Assembly: GCA_965216695.1 (NCBI GenBank)
Contig: OZ244212.1
Location: 4,402,001 to 4,466,000, forward strand
From: G965216695 sp965216695
GTDB lineage: Bacteria > Pseudomonadota > Gammaproteobacteria > Pseudomonadales > Azotimanducaceae
DNA length: 64,000 nt
Direction: 5' to 3'
Shown here: in pieces, positions 7,833-16,693 of the stretch
How positions within the stretch are numbered: the first letter of the stretch is position 1
How the letters are laid out: each line of letters opens with the position of its first letter
Translations under genes and position numbers: made by a program
The notes under the pieces: model-generated
Told to the model about the DNA's origin: nothing
What the model saw: only the letters and a program-made list of their open reading frames with translations
The model's database searches: none

Positions 7833-9356
7833 TTGGCGACGATCAAGGCCGAGGATCTTACGCAGAGCGTTGCCGACGCGCTGCAGTTCATATCGTACTA
7901 CCACCCGGAAGACTTCATTCGCGCAATGGCCGGGGCCTGGGAGCGGGAGACCTCGCCGTCGGCGAAGGCCGCGCTCACCCAGGTGTTGGTGAACGCACGG
8001 ATGTGTGCGCTCGGTAAGCGGCCGATCTGCCAGGACACCGGCATCGTGAACGTCTTCCTGGACGTTGGGCGCGACGTCCGCTGGGAAGGCGACGCGACGA
8101 TCGAAGAGATGATCAATGACGGCGTTCGCGCGGGCTATGCGCACCCGGACAACGTATTGCGCGCATCGGTGCTGCGTGATCCGAACGGTGCCCGGGAGAA
8201 CACCGGCGACAACACGCCGGCGGTGATCCATTATCGAATCGTGCCGGGCGATCGTCTCGGCGTCGAAGTAGCGGCCAAGGGCGGCGGCAGCGAAGCCAAG
8301 GCAAAGTTTGCAATGTTGAATCCGTCCGATTCTGTCGCAGATTGGGTCGAGTCGGTGGTACCGACGATGGGCGCGGGCTGGTGTCCTCCGGGTATCCTCG
8401 GCATCGGTATCGGCGGTACCCCCGAGAAGGCGATGCTGATGGCCAAAGAATCGCTGATGGAACCGATCGATATTCATGTACTCGCGGAACGAGGGCCCGC
8501 GAACCAGGCAGAGGCTTTGCGTCTGGAGCTGTACGATCGAATCAACGCGTTGGGTATCGGTGCCCAGGGGCTCGGCGGGGTAACGACGGTACTCGACGTG
8601 AAAGTTCGTGAGTATGCGACGCATGCGGCGAACAAACCGGTGGCTGTGATCCCCAATTGCACCGCGACGCGGCACGTTCATTTCGAACTGGACGGCAGTG
8701 GACCTGCGCAATTCACGCCGCCAGATCTGTCCTTGTGGCCGGACATCGAGTTTGACCTCGGCAGCGAGGTGCGGCGGGTAGACCTCGATTCGCTCACGCA
8801 GGACGAAGCACGCAGCTGGAAAGCCGGCGACACGCTGCTGCTATCAGGGCGGATGCTCACAGGCCGGGATGCTGCCCATAAGCGCATTGTGGACCTTCTT
8901 GGGCGGGGCGAGCCGTTGCCGGTCGATTTTACCAACCGGGTGATCTACTACGTTGGTCCGGTGGATCCCGTGCGCGACGAAGTCGTCGGTCCGGCGGGCC
9001 CCACAACCGCTACGCGCATGGACAAGTTCACGCGCGCGATGCTCGAGCAGACCGGGCTGATCGGCATGGTGGGCAAGGGCGAGCGTGGCCCCTCGGGGAT
9101 TGATGCGATCCGCGACAATGGCGCGGTGTCCATGATCGCTGTGGGTGGGGCTGCCTACCTCGTCGCGAAAGCGATTACGCAATCCAAGGTGTTGGCGTTC
9201 GAAGATCTGGGCATGGAAGCCATATTCGAGTTCACGGTCAAGGACATGCCGGTCACGGTGGCGGTGGACGCCACCGGTTCATCGGTGCATGTTGAAGGGC
9301 CGAAGATCTGGGAGGGTAAGGCCGAACGCATCGCCGCGGTGGCGGTTGATGGATGA
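7833..9356 (+). CDS. fumA: Class I fumarate hydratase (oxygen-labile Fe-S type)
   Basis: 507-aa TCA-cycle enzyme interconverting fumarate and malate with a 4Fe-4S cluster. The start is a TTG at 7833 with a GGGAAG ribosome site about 8 bases upstream; no in-frame ATG fits the family N-terminus. The N-terminal fumerase domain runs to about residue 285 and includes KRPICQDTG (Cys66), GAGWCPPGILGIGIGG (about 181-196) and a Cys in IPNCTATRH (about 275). These Cys residues are the likely cluster ligands. The C-terminal domain (about 290-500) has TATRMDKF and GKGERG. Its stop overlaps the start of a 24-codon ORF. A tartrate dehydratase of the same superfamily is less likely because both domains are fused and of fumarase length. 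Confidence 0.93.
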   Translation: MATIKAEDLTQSVADALQFISYYHPEDFIRAMAGAWERETSPSAKAALTQVLVNARMCALGKRPICQDTGIVNVFLDVGRDVRWEGDATIEEMINDGVRAGYAHPDNVLRASVLRDPNGARENTGDNTPAVIHYRIVPGDRLGVEVAAKGGGSEAKAKFAMLNPSDSVADWVESVVPTMGAGWCPPGILGIGIGGTPEKAMLMAKESLMEPIDIHVLAERGPANQAEALRLELYDRINALGIGAQGLGGVTTVLDVKVREYATHAANKPVAVIPNCTATRHVHFELDGSGPAQFTPPDLSLWPDIEFDLGSEVRRVDLDSLTQDEARSWKAGDTLLLSGRMLTGRDAAHKRIVDLLGRGEPLPVDFTNRVIYYVGPVDPVRDEVVGPAGPTTATRMDKFTRAMLEQTGLIGMVGKGERGPSGIDAIRDNGAVSMIAVGGAAYLVAKAITQSKVLAFEDLGMEAIFEFTVKDMPVTVAVDATGSSVHVEGPKIWEGKAERIAAVAVDG

Positions 9357-9423
9357 TCTGGAACGCAACCCGAAGAAGCATCCCAAGTCCAACGAGACGT
9401 ACCTGCAGGAGTACAAGACATGA
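9349..9423 (+). CDS. Possible 24-aa small protein bridging fumarase and the next gene
   Basis: A short frame begins with an ATG that overlaps the fumarase stop and ends in a TGA that overlaps the ATG of the next gene (ATGA). It encodes 24 very polar residues rich in Lys, Glu, Asn and Tyr. It has no ribosome site of its own and would depend on coupling to fumarase translation. The end of this frame contains AGGAG, which is the ribosome site of the following gene. It may be a real small protein, a coupling leader, or chance. Confidence 0.3.
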   Translation: MDDLERNPKKHPKSNETYLQEYKT

Positions 9424-9932
9424 TCACGCGAAGACAGACGATGGTATTGGCTGGCAGCGGTTTGATCGCGGCAACAGCGCGCGCAGATGGGGCCGGCGCC
9501 GGTGAAACAGCTGCGTCGCTTGCGCAATCGCTCGAGGATTCGGATCTGATCTACATCTCGCCGATGCGATCGGACGGGTCCCTGAGTGCTTGCCAGGCAG
9601 AGATTTGGTTCCAGTCCATGGAGGGGTCCATGTACGTGGTGACCGGTGCTGACGCGTGGCGTGCGCGCGCTCCTCAACTCGGCTTGACCGCGGCCCGCGT
9701 GTGGGTAGGCGATGTTGGCGAGTGGGACAAGTCCGACGGCGCCTACCTCCGGCTTCCCAGCATCGAGACGCAATGCAGTGTTGTGTCTGATCAGGCGGAG
9801 CACGCTCGCGTGCTCGATCGCATGGGCAGCAAGTACCGCATGGCGTGGGTTGTGTGGGGGCCGCGATTTCGAAACGGGCTGGCCGATGGCTCACGGGTGA
9901 TGCTGAAGTACACGCCCGATACGACCGGCTGA
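9420..9932 (+). CDS. Tat-exported PNPOx/flavin-reductase-like split-barrel protein
   Basis: 170 aa. The N-terminus has twin arginines (TRRQTM) and a hydrophobic stretch ending at ARADG, so it is a probable Tat substrate. The mature domain (about residues 35-168) begins DSDLIYISPMRSDG and contains strand-rich segments with WFQSM, MYVVTG and VVWGPRF. This resembles a pyridoxamine-phosphate-oxidase-like split barrel that could bind FMN, F420 or heme. An AGGAG site lies 8 bases before the ATG. It overlaps the stop of the small ORF behind fumarase and precedes the HODM-like gene by 10 bases, so the three are probably co-transcribed. No catalytic residue can be named. Confidence 0.65.
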   Translation: MITRRQTMVLAGSGLIAATARADGAGAGETAASLAQSLEDSDLIYISPMRSDGSLSACQAEIWFQSMEGSMYVVTGADAWRARAPQLGLTAARVWVGDVGEWDKSDGAYLRLPSIETQCSVVSDQAEHARVLDRMGSKYRMAWVVWGPRFRNGLADGSRVMLKYTPDTTG

Positions 9933-9941
9933 CCGCACACG

Positions 9942-10802
9942 GTGTGCGCGCGGGTCGAATTCTGGGTCGATCCGCCGTGGCAGAACGGCGGTGCATTCGC
10001 AATGCGATTGCGTCCGATCGACTATGCCGATTGGTTGCCGGATAGGGCTGACGCTTCGGAACGCGCGCGTAAGCTCACACTGTTGACTTCCGCAGCGCAA
10101 CGCCGCGACGCGGCAGTCTACGACCACAGCTTCGACAGTTCGGATCTGGAGCGGCGCGCCGCGCAAACGATCGCCGATGCACTCGGCGGCGATGTGCCGT
10201 CGGTGCCGCAAGACGTCAATTGCGGCTATGAGCTGGGTCGACCGCTGGTGCGTGCAGCGCTCGCGGTTCCGGACGATCTGTGCGTCATCGCACTGCATGG
10301 CGATCATGCTGTGCTAGTCGCTGGCGTTCTTTGTGCGCCCTCCTACTGGCGCCTGCATGACAAGATCGGTCGTACTCTTGTGGACGTCCATGCGCCGGTG
10401 CCGTCGCTGAATGAGAAACTTGCGGAACGGATGCACCGATTTCTCGTACGCATGCCCGAGATGCAACCGTTCGAACGTCACAACTGGTTTGTGCATGGCA
10501 GCGAAGCGCTCTACGCGCCGGATCCGGAACCGGTTGCCGATGTGTTGTCGGCGCTTTCGCGTGGCGAGGCGTGGATCCGTACAGAGCGTCAGACGCTGTT
10601 GCGGTTTGCGCCCGATGGCGTGTTGTTCTCGATTCGGGTGCGGCTGTTTCCGTTCACAGGGCTGCAGGACCATCCGCAGGCTGCTCGCACAATGTGGCAG
10701 GCCCTCGATGCCAAAGACGCGGACGAGATCAATGCGTTTGGCGGTGCGGCCAAAGCCGACGCCGTGAAGCGCGCCATTGAGAACATGGTGCCTGATGCGT
10801 AA
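9942..10802 (+). CDS. Heme-dependent oxidative N-demethylase-like protein (DUF3445/HODM)
   Basis: 286 aa, cytosolic. The central signature CAPSYWRLHDKIGRTL, followed by VHAPVPSLNEKL (about residues 126-155), is the hallmark of the DUF3445 / HODM alpha-subunit-like family. Its members include a heme enzyme that oxidatively demethylates dimethylamine. A later WIRTERQTLLRF segment (about 210-221) is also conserved in the family. The start is a GTG 9 bases after the previous stop, with no strong ribosome site; a second GTG lies two bases further on in another frame. The three-gene set of split barrel, HODM-like protein and SDR suggests a small oxidative pathway, but the substrate is unknown. Confidence 0.85.
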   Translation: MCARVEFWVDPPWQNGGAFAMRLRPIDYADWLPDRADASERARKLTLLTSAAQRRDAAVYDHSFDSSDLERRAAQTIADALGGDVPSVPQDVNCGYELGRPLVRAALAVPDDLCVIALHGDHAVLVAGVLCAPSYWRLHDKIGRTLVDVHAPVPSLNEKLAERMHRFLVRMPEMQPFERHNWFVHGSEALYAPDPEPVADVLSALSRGEAWIRTERQTLLRFAPDGVLFSIRVRLFPFTGLQDHPQAARTMWQALDAKDADEINAFGGAAKADAVKRAIENMVPDA

Positions 10803-10838
10803 TGCAGCAATGAACAATTCTGAATGCCAGGGGGATAC

Positions 10839-11549
10839 ATGAGTGACACTGACAATAAGCCGGTCTGCGTCGTTACGGGCGTTGGCCCGGGGACCGGGCG
10901 TGCAATCGTAGAGCGATTCGCGCGTGAGTATCGCGTTGCAATGATTGCGCGCAACGGGAACCGGCTGGACGAACTGGCGACGCAGCTGCCGGACGCGCTG
11001 GCGGTGCCATGCGACGTTACGGACGCCGATGCGTTAACCGATGCACTGGCCGTTGTGAGGGGGGAACTGGGGCGACCGCAGGTGGTTGTCCACAATGCCG
11101 TAGGCGGCGCGTTCGGTGATGTGCTCGAGGTGGACATTGCGTTGCTCCAACGCAATTTCGATGTCAACGTGAAAGCACTGCTGCATCTGATCAAAGAAAC
11201 CGCGCCGGACATGATCGAAAGCGGCAACGGCTCGATCGTGGTTACGGGCAATACGGCGGCCTATCGTGGGAAGTCGCACTTCGCCGGCTTTGCACCGACC
11301 AAGGCCGCGCAACGAATACTCGCCGAATCCGCGGCCCGTAGTCTCGGGCCGCAGGGTGTGCACGTCGCGTACCTGGCGATTGATGCGGTGATCGATGTGC
11401 CGTGGACCCGGAAACGATACGCCGACGCGCCGGACGCGTTCTTCTGCAAGCCGGCGGACATTGCCGCAGAGTGCTGGCATCTGGCGCATCAGCCCCGTTC
11501 GGCGTGGACGTTCGACTCCGTGATTCGGCCTTTCGGCGAGACCTGGTAG
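10839..11549 (+). CDS. Short-chain dehydrogenase/reductase with Phe in place of the catalytic Tyr
   Basis: 236 aa starting at the ATG of MSDTDNK, with GGGGGA five bases upstream; the five-codon-longer form lacks a ribosome site. The nucleotide-binding motif TGVGPGTGRAIV and the NVKALL helix mark a classical SDR. However, the active-site Y-x-x-x-K reads FAPTK, so Phe151 stands where Tyr is required and Lys155 is retained. The usual catalytic Ser region reads VTGNTAAYRG. The change is encoded by TTT at 11289-11291. It may therefore be a divergent reductase using another donor or a non-catalytic binding protein. It lies 36 bases after the HODM-like gene. Confidence 0.85.
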   Translation: MSDTDNKPVCVVTGVGPGTGRAIVERFAREYRVAMIARNGNRLDELATQLPDALAVPCDVTDADALTDALAVVRGELGRPQVVVHNAVGGAFGDVLEVDIALLQRNFDVNVKALLHLIKETAPDMIESGNGSIVVTGNTAAYRGKSHFAGFAPTKAAQRILAESAARSLGPQGVHVAYLAIDAVIDVPWTRKRYADAPDAFFCKPADIAAECWHLAHQPRSAWTFDSVIRPFGETW

Positions 11550-11770
11550 CGCCAGCGCTGCACGGTCGCGGCGCGCAAGGTCGAGTGTGATCTGGCGCAC
11601 AGCCGGGCTGTGGTCCGGTGCGCAGAGATACGGGGTCAATACACCTAAAGTTTTCCCAGGATTTCGCAGCCCGCGATCGAACCCGGACGGGAGTCGGCGG
11701 ACCGGCGCGAGGAGCGCGTCGTGTGTGTGCGAAACAAAGCACGCCCAACGAGGACGGATGGAACCGGAAT

Positions 11771-13627
11771 ATGGTGGTACCGAAACAGGTTCGGATCGCG
11801 TTGTCGATCGTCAGCATTGCGGCGGCGGCCGTTCTCCTTGGAATTCTGCTGTCGCTGTCGGCAACCCCGGACGAGAAACTCTATCGAGGCGCTGACCTCA
11901 GACTTTCCTATTTTCACGACCTGACGCAGGCGGTTCGAGACTCCGTGGATACGTCGGCGCGGCACCAGATAGACGGCTCGGCGCACCTGCAGACAATACT
12001 TCTACGCGGTACGGAAGTGACTCGTCAGATAAGCGCTGATGTTGAATCGATTCATGGTCAACATAGCGGCCTGGTGGGTTGGCAGCGTGAAGTGTTCCAT
12101 TCCTTCACAGACAGCGCCCATGATTTCAGCGGTGCGCTCGACGAGCGCTATCAGGCCATGGCACGCTCGTACGTCGACTACGCAACGAACGCTCAGGCGT
12201 TCGCGGCCAAACAACGGGATCTTGTGGAACTGAAAAGCCGGTTGCGTGCGTCGCGCGAAGCTCTGGTTTCACGGTTACGGGATTCAGATCGCGGCGCGCT
12301 CGCCGATCAGGTATTTCAGCTGTCGCAAAGTGCGCTTCGCCGACTGGACTCGACGCGGAGCGCGGATGTTGTCGCTTCGTCCACATTGGACAGCCTGCGA
12401 TCGGTGGGCGAGGCACTGGAACCGTCGTTCGGGTCCGAGCTGACGTCGCTGGTAGACGGGATCGAGGCTGCGGGGGCCCAGCGGGATTCCCTTGCGAGCG
12501 TGGTGGCTGGGCTGAATCCAAGACCCCTCCAGCAGCGTATCAATGCGCTCCGCGATACCGTGGGTGCCGAACACCTCGCAGTGCTCGGCACGGTCAACGA
12601 CGCCCGTCAGCTGTTGAATGTTTACACGGTGCTGCTGATCGCAATGCTCGGTTACTTCGGATTTCGCCTGAGTCGCAGCTACCGGGTTCTGAATCTGTCG
12701 CACGACGATCTGGAAAAACGCGTTCACGAGCGCACGGCGGTACTCGAGAACACGCTGGAAGAGCTCAAGGAGTCGCAGGTACAACTTGTTCAGGCCGAGA
12801 AGCTGTCTTCGCTGGGGCAGCTGGTTGCCGGTGTGATGCATGAGATCAACACGCCGCTGCTGTACGTGCAGTCCAACGCGCAGGCGACGCAGCAGGACAT
12901 TGATGAGTTGAACCGTTACGTGGACGCGACGCTGCCGATCTTTCTCGCACAGTCTTCACTGGAGGCGCAGCAGGCCATGAAGAAGCTTCTGTCGGCGCGC
13001 AGTGAGATCGACGCCGACGGTATCCTCGAAAGCATGCGCGAGATCATCACGTTGTCCAACGACAACATCTCAGGCCTCAAGGATATATCCGCGCTGGTTC
13101 AGAGTCTGAAGGACTTCAGCCGACTCGACCGCGCGGCGGAAGACGAATACGACATTAATGACGGCATTGAGCGAACGTTGCTGATTACGAAGAATTTGCT
13201 CAAGACCGGAATCACCGTGCAGAAGGATTTCGCGGAACTGCCGGAAATTCAGTGTTCGCCGTCGCGGATCAATCAGGTGTTTGTCAATCTGATTACGAAT
13301 GCAGCTCAGGCGATGGAAGGTCAGGGCGAACTCAAGATCAGCACGATACGGCTGCGCGACTGGGTTGAGATCGTGTTCGAGGACAACGGCTGCGGTATCG
13401 CCGAAGACGATCTCGGTAAGATCATGGACCCGTTTTTCACCACGAAACCGGTAGGTGAAGGTACCGGCCTCGGTCTGTCGATTGTGCACAAGATTGTGGA
13501 GGAGCACGGCGGCCAGATCTTCTTCGATTCCAAACCGGGTGTCGGAACACGGGTGACGATTGGCCTGCCCATCGAAGGGCCAGCCGAAAATCCGGTGAGT
13601 GCGCCGAAAAACGTGGAGGCGGCATGA
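11771..13627 (+). CDS. Membrane-bound sensor histidine kinase
   Basis: 618 aa from the ATG of MVVPKQ; a frame 51 codons longer is open but unlike signal sequence. One membrane segment at about residues 7-29, a long mainly helical periplasmic sensor domain (about 30-285), a second membrane segment (about 286-305) and a coiled coil (about 310-345). The DHp domain has MHEINTPL with phospho-acceptor His357. The ATPase domain has an N box (NLITNAAQAM, about 508), DNGCGI and GEGTGLGLSI. The periplasmic part is unlike a named sensor domain. Its TGA overlaps the ATG of the response regulator, so kinase and regulator are coupled and are probable partners. Confidence 0.92.
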   Translation: MVVPKQVRIALSIVSIAAAAVLLGILLSLSATPDEKLYRGADLRLSYFHDLTQAVRDSVDTSARHQIDGSAHLQTILLRGTEVTRQISADVESIHGQHSGLVGWQREVFHSFTDSAHDFSGALDERYQAMARSYVDYATNAQAFAAKQRDLVELKSRLRASREALVSRLRDSDRGALADQVFQLSQSALRRLDSTRSADVVASSTLDSLRSVGEALEPSFGSELTSLVDGIEAAGAQRDSLASVVAGLNPRPLQQRINALRDTVGAEHLAVLGTVNDARQLLNVYTVLLIAMLGYFGFRLSRSYRVLNLSHDDLEKRVHERTAVLENTLEELKESQVQLVQAEKLSSLGQLVAGVMHEINTPLLYVQSNAQATQQDIDELNRYVDATLPIFLAQSSLEAQQAMKKLLSARSEIDADGILESMREIITLSNDNISGLKDISALVQSLKDFSRLDRAAEDEYDINDGIERTLLITKNLLKTGITVQKDFAELPEIQCSPSRINQVFVNLITNAAQAMEGQGELKISTIRLRDWVEIVFEDNGCGIAEDDLGKIMDPFFTTKPVGEGTGLGLSIVHKIVEEHGGQIFFDSKPGVGTRVTIGLPIEGPAENPVSAPKNVEAA

Positions 13628-14670
13628 ACGCTCCCGCAACAGCTGATGGCAAAACGGCCGACAAACCGACGCTGCTATTCGTAGACGACGAACCGCGCGT
13701 GCTCACCGCCATGCGGGCGATGTTTCGTCGCGACTACAAGGTACTGACTGCGGATTGTGCAGCAGAAGCGTTGAAGATCGTGTCGCGCCAGCGCGTGGCG
13801 GTCCTGGTTAGCGATCAGCGGATGCCCGGTACCACGGGCGTGGAACTGCTAGCAGACGTCAAAACCCTGTCTCCGGATACGGCGCGGATTCTTTTAACCG
13901 GCTATGCGGATCTGCAGGCGATCGAATCCGCGTTGAACGATGCGCAGGTGTATCAGTACCTGATGAAGCCGTGTGCTCCGGACGAGATCCGCAGCGTGGT
14001 CAGCGAAGCGATCGCACTGCCTCCAGCCTATCGACCAGGCGCAAGCCGTGCCCCCGCGGGCGCCAATTCAATCGAGTCGATCGAGATCGGCCTGCCGGAT
14101 GAACCGGAGCAGGACGACGTATCCGAGGGCTCGAATACGGCGCTGCCCCTGCCGGAGGTCTCGACCGCAGATGTCCTCGTGTTCAGTACGGACGACGTTT
14201 TTGCGTCGGCGGTCGCGGAGTGCGTGCCGATCGAAAGCGAGACGTATCGTGCACGCTCGCGTGAGGAAGCCCAGCGACAGCTCGAGCAGCCGTCGATTGG
14301 TGTGCTGATCACGGACACGGTTGCCGATCCCAAGGGGATCGCTGCGCTGCTGGACGAACTCGCGTCCACGCGCGCCGATCTGGTTACGTTAGTGGCGAGT
14401 TCTCGGTCGGATGCGATGGTGCTCATCGGACTGATCAATCAGGGCCGGGTATTCCGATTCCTGATCAAGCCGGTGCAACGGGCGCAGTGTGCGATCTGGA
14501 TCCGCTCGGCAATCAATCGCTACCTGAACATCGACGAAACCGAGTTGTTCGACACCGATCTGGCACCCCCGGGCTGGCTCGATCGGTTGGCCCGCGTCTG
14601 GGGATCGGTGCGCAGACGGCTTGGCAGCAGCCAGTTGCAAAGCTGGTTCAAGTGGAAATATCAGGGTTGA
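13624..14670 (+). CDS. Response regulator with a second, degenerate receiver and no DNA-binding output
   Basis: 348 aa. The N-terminal receiver (about residues 17-130) has the acidic pair in FVDDEP, phospho-acceptor Asp64 in SDQRMPG, a Thr in LLTGYA and Lys in MKPCAP. After an acidic linker (about 140-180) a second receiver-like fold (about 182-305) keeps VLVFSTDD, ITDTV and LIKPVQ but lacks a clean acidic triad. It ends with a short basic, Trp-rich tail. There is no HTH, GGDEF or EAL domain, so output must be by protein contact. It overlaps the histidine kinase by four bases and is followed two bases later by the TPR/TonB-domain gene, a likely partner or target. Confidence 0.88.
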   Translation: MNAPATADGKTADKPTLLFVDDEPRVLTAMRAMFRRDYKVLTADCAAEALKIVSRQRVAVLVSDQRMPGTTGVELLADVKTLSPDTARILLTGYADLQAIESALNDAQVYQYLMKPCAPDEIRSVVSEAIALPPAYRPGASRAPAGANSIESIEIGLPDEPEQDDVSEGSNTALPLPEVSTADVLVFSTDDVFASAVAECVPIESETYRARSREEAQRQLEQPSIGVLITDTVADPKGIAALLDELASTRADLVTLVASSRSDAMVLIGLINQGRVFRFLIKPVQRAQCAIWIRSAINRYLNIDETELFDTDLAPPGWLDRLARVWGSVRRRLGSSQLQSWFKWKYQG

Positions 14671-14672
14671 GT

Positions 14673-16064
14673 ATGAGAAACGTCGCTCAGGAGTTGGATA
14701 AGCGGACCAGCCTGGTGGAAACGTTCGGCGTCGCGTCGGCGTTTGTTGTTCTGGGTGTATTGGCGAGCTGGTGGTATGTGGCGCGCAGCTCGGAGCCGCT
14801 CTCGCTGCATTTGCCGGAGCTGGAAACGCTTACGGCGCCGGCACTTACCGACGCGATGGCGGTGGACGAGGATTGGCTTTCGCTTGCTGATGCGGCGATG
14901 GCTGCAGGGCGCGTCGTAGAGCCTGAAGGAGACAATGCACTGCACTTCTACGAGCGTGCCGCTCAGGAGGCAGCGCTTAAGGCTACCGCTTCTGCGGGTA
15001 TCGATCGCGTTGTTGCCTACCTTGTGAACGAGATCGAGTCGGCCGTGTATCGCAATGACTGGCCTGCGGCCCAGGAACTGATGCAGCGTGCGCAGTCCGT
15101 GCGCGCGGGGGACCCGGAGCTCGCGTCGCTGTCGGCCCGGATCGAATCGGAAAGCCGCGTGGCCGAGCTTACGTTGCTGGCCTTGGGGCAGCTCGAAAAA
15201 AATCACCTGACCAAGCCGGAAGGCGACAACGCGTTAAAAACATACCGCGACATCCTTGAGATCGATCCGGACAACGCGACGGCGAGGAAGGGTATTGAAT
15301 CGATCTCGCAGCGGTTTCTTTCCAGCGCGCAATCGGCAGCGCTTGCGGACAATCACGCTGTGGCGGCTTCGTACCTCACCAAAGCGCAGGCGGTGGATCC
15401 CAACGCAAGCGGTCTGGAGGAAACGCTGAAGCTCACCAAGCAGTGGAAGGCAACCGCCATCGATCAATCCGCGCAATCGCTTCTGCTGGCTGCGTCGGAT
15501 GCACTTTCCGACAATCGGCTGGTGCAGCCCAAAGGTCGCAATGCTCTGTCGCTGTTCCGCCAGGTACTCGTGCGCGACCCCGACTCGCAGGCGGCTCAGC
15601 AAGGCATTGCGCTGGTGCAGCAGGCGCTGGTGGACCGAACCTGGAATCAACTTCGCGCGCAGGATCTGGTGGCCGCACGGTCGTCGCTTGCAGACGTGCG
15701 CCGCGCCGGTGCGTCACGCGACGCGGTACGGGAACTGGAAACCGAACTCGCGTACCGGCAGAAACTCACGGCCGCGCAGAATGGCCAGTTCGAACGTCTG
15801 ATCAACGTACGTGACCTGAAGCTCGAGGATCAGGTTGCACCGGAGTTTCCGCGACGGGCGGACGAAGACGGTTGGGTGAAGGTGCAGTTTACGGTAACCA
15901 CCGACGGCAGCGTGGCCGACGCGACGGTCGCCGAGTCCAGCAGTGCGGCGTTCGACGAGGCGGCTCTGGCAGCGATACGGAAGTGGCGGTTTGCGCCCTA
16001 CATGGAAGACGGCCGACCGCTACCGGTGCGCTCAGAGATCAAGTTCAGCTTCCGCCACCAGTGA
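14673..16064 (+). CDS. Membrane-anchored TPR protein with C-terminal TonB-like domain
   Basis: 463 aa from the ATG of MRNVAQ, two bases after the response regulator stop. One N-terminal membrane helix (about residues 20-40) leaves the rest in the periplasm. Residues about 70-375 are helical repeats in which a segment like KPEGDNAL / QPKGRNAL recurs about every 80-90 residues, a TPR-like array. Residues about 385-463 form a TonB C-terminal domain (VAPEFPRRADEDG ... AIRKWRF). Such proteins either energise TonB-dependent receptors or act as scaffolds. Being third in a kinase-regulator operon is unusual for a TonB and suggests it belongs to the signalling circuit. Confidence 0.85.
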   Translation: MRNVAQELDKRTSLVETFGVASAFVVLGVLASWWYVARSSEPLSLHLPELETLTAPALTDAMAVDEDWLSLADAAMAAGRVVEPEGDNALHFYERAAQEAALKATASAGIDRVVAYLVNEIESAVYRNDWPAAQELMQRAQSVRAGDPELASLSARIESESRVAELTLLALGQLEKNHLTKPEGDNALKTYRDILEIDPDNATARKGIESISQRFLSSAQSAALADNHAVAASYLTKAQAVDPNASGLEETLKLTKQWKATAIDQSAQSLLLAASDALSDNRLVQPKGRNALSLFRQVLVRDPDSQAAQQGIALVQQALVDRTWNQLRAQDLVAARSSLADVRRAGASRDAVRELETELAYRQKLTAAQNGQFERLINVRDLKLEDQVAPEFPRRADEDGWVKVQFTVTTDGSVADATVAESSSAAFDEAALAAIRKWRFAPYMEDGRPLPVRSEIKFSFRHQ

Positions 16065-16095
16065 CGCGCGAAAGGGCTGCAACGTGCCTGCGCGG

Positions 16096-16500
16096 TCAGT
16101 TCAAGACCGAATAACCGCGGTTGCGCAGGCAGTTGCGGACCACGACCGAACGTTCCTGCACGCCGTGAATGCCACCTTCGGCTCCGCCGACCACCGCGCC
16201 GGCCCCCGCCGAACGTTGAGCTGAGTCACTGTCGCCCACCGCAGCGCCGATCAGTCCGCCCACCACGGCTCCCGTAACTGCTCCGGCGCCGGCGCGCGTT
16301 GCTACCGCAACTTCGTCGGCGTACGAACGACACTCTGCGAGATCCGTCTGATACATCACTGGGTCTACGCCCTGCATGTCCACTATGGGTTCCCCGAACG
16401 GATTGCTCGCGCAGCCACCGGCAAGGGTCAGAATTGCGCCGACAACAACACCTCGCAAGGTCAGTTGCCGCAGTCGCGCTGCTTTGGGCGTGTGGTGCAT
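16096..16500 (-). CDS. Glycine-zipper outer-membrane lipoprotein
   Basis: 134 aa. The ATG at 16500 follows GGAAGG by about 8 bases; the longer frame upstream encodes a small repeat (MQSMPL twice) and has no ribosome site. The signal peptide ends in the lipobox LAGGC (about residue 31). The C-terminal half has Gly-zipper helices (GAGAVTGAVVGGLIGAA, then GAGAVVGGAEGG), typical of small envelope lipoproteins that oligomerise in membranes. Two Cys pairs (in AECRSYA and RNCLRNRG) could form a disulphide. It converges with the TPR/TonB gene across 31 bases. Exact role unknown. Confidence 0.8.
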   Translation of the reverse strand: MHHTPKAARLRQLTLRGVVVGAILTLAGGCASNPFGEPIVDMQGVDPVMYQTDLAECRSYADEVAVATRAGAGAVTGAVVGGLIGAAVGDSDSAQRSAGAGAVVGGAEGGIHGVQERSVVVRNCLRNRGYSVLN

Positions 16501-16693
16501 GGTGTTTTTCCTTCCGTTCCAATCACAGCGCAGTGGCATTGATTGTAGCGGCATTGATTGCATCGGGGTTCATATCGCTTAATGTGGGAACTGTAGGTCC
16601 GGACGATGAACCCGGGCTGAACGGCGCACGTGACGCTTGGGTCACTTCAAGCAGACTGCGCCAGCGATCATTTTACGAGCGAATCGAGGGCGT

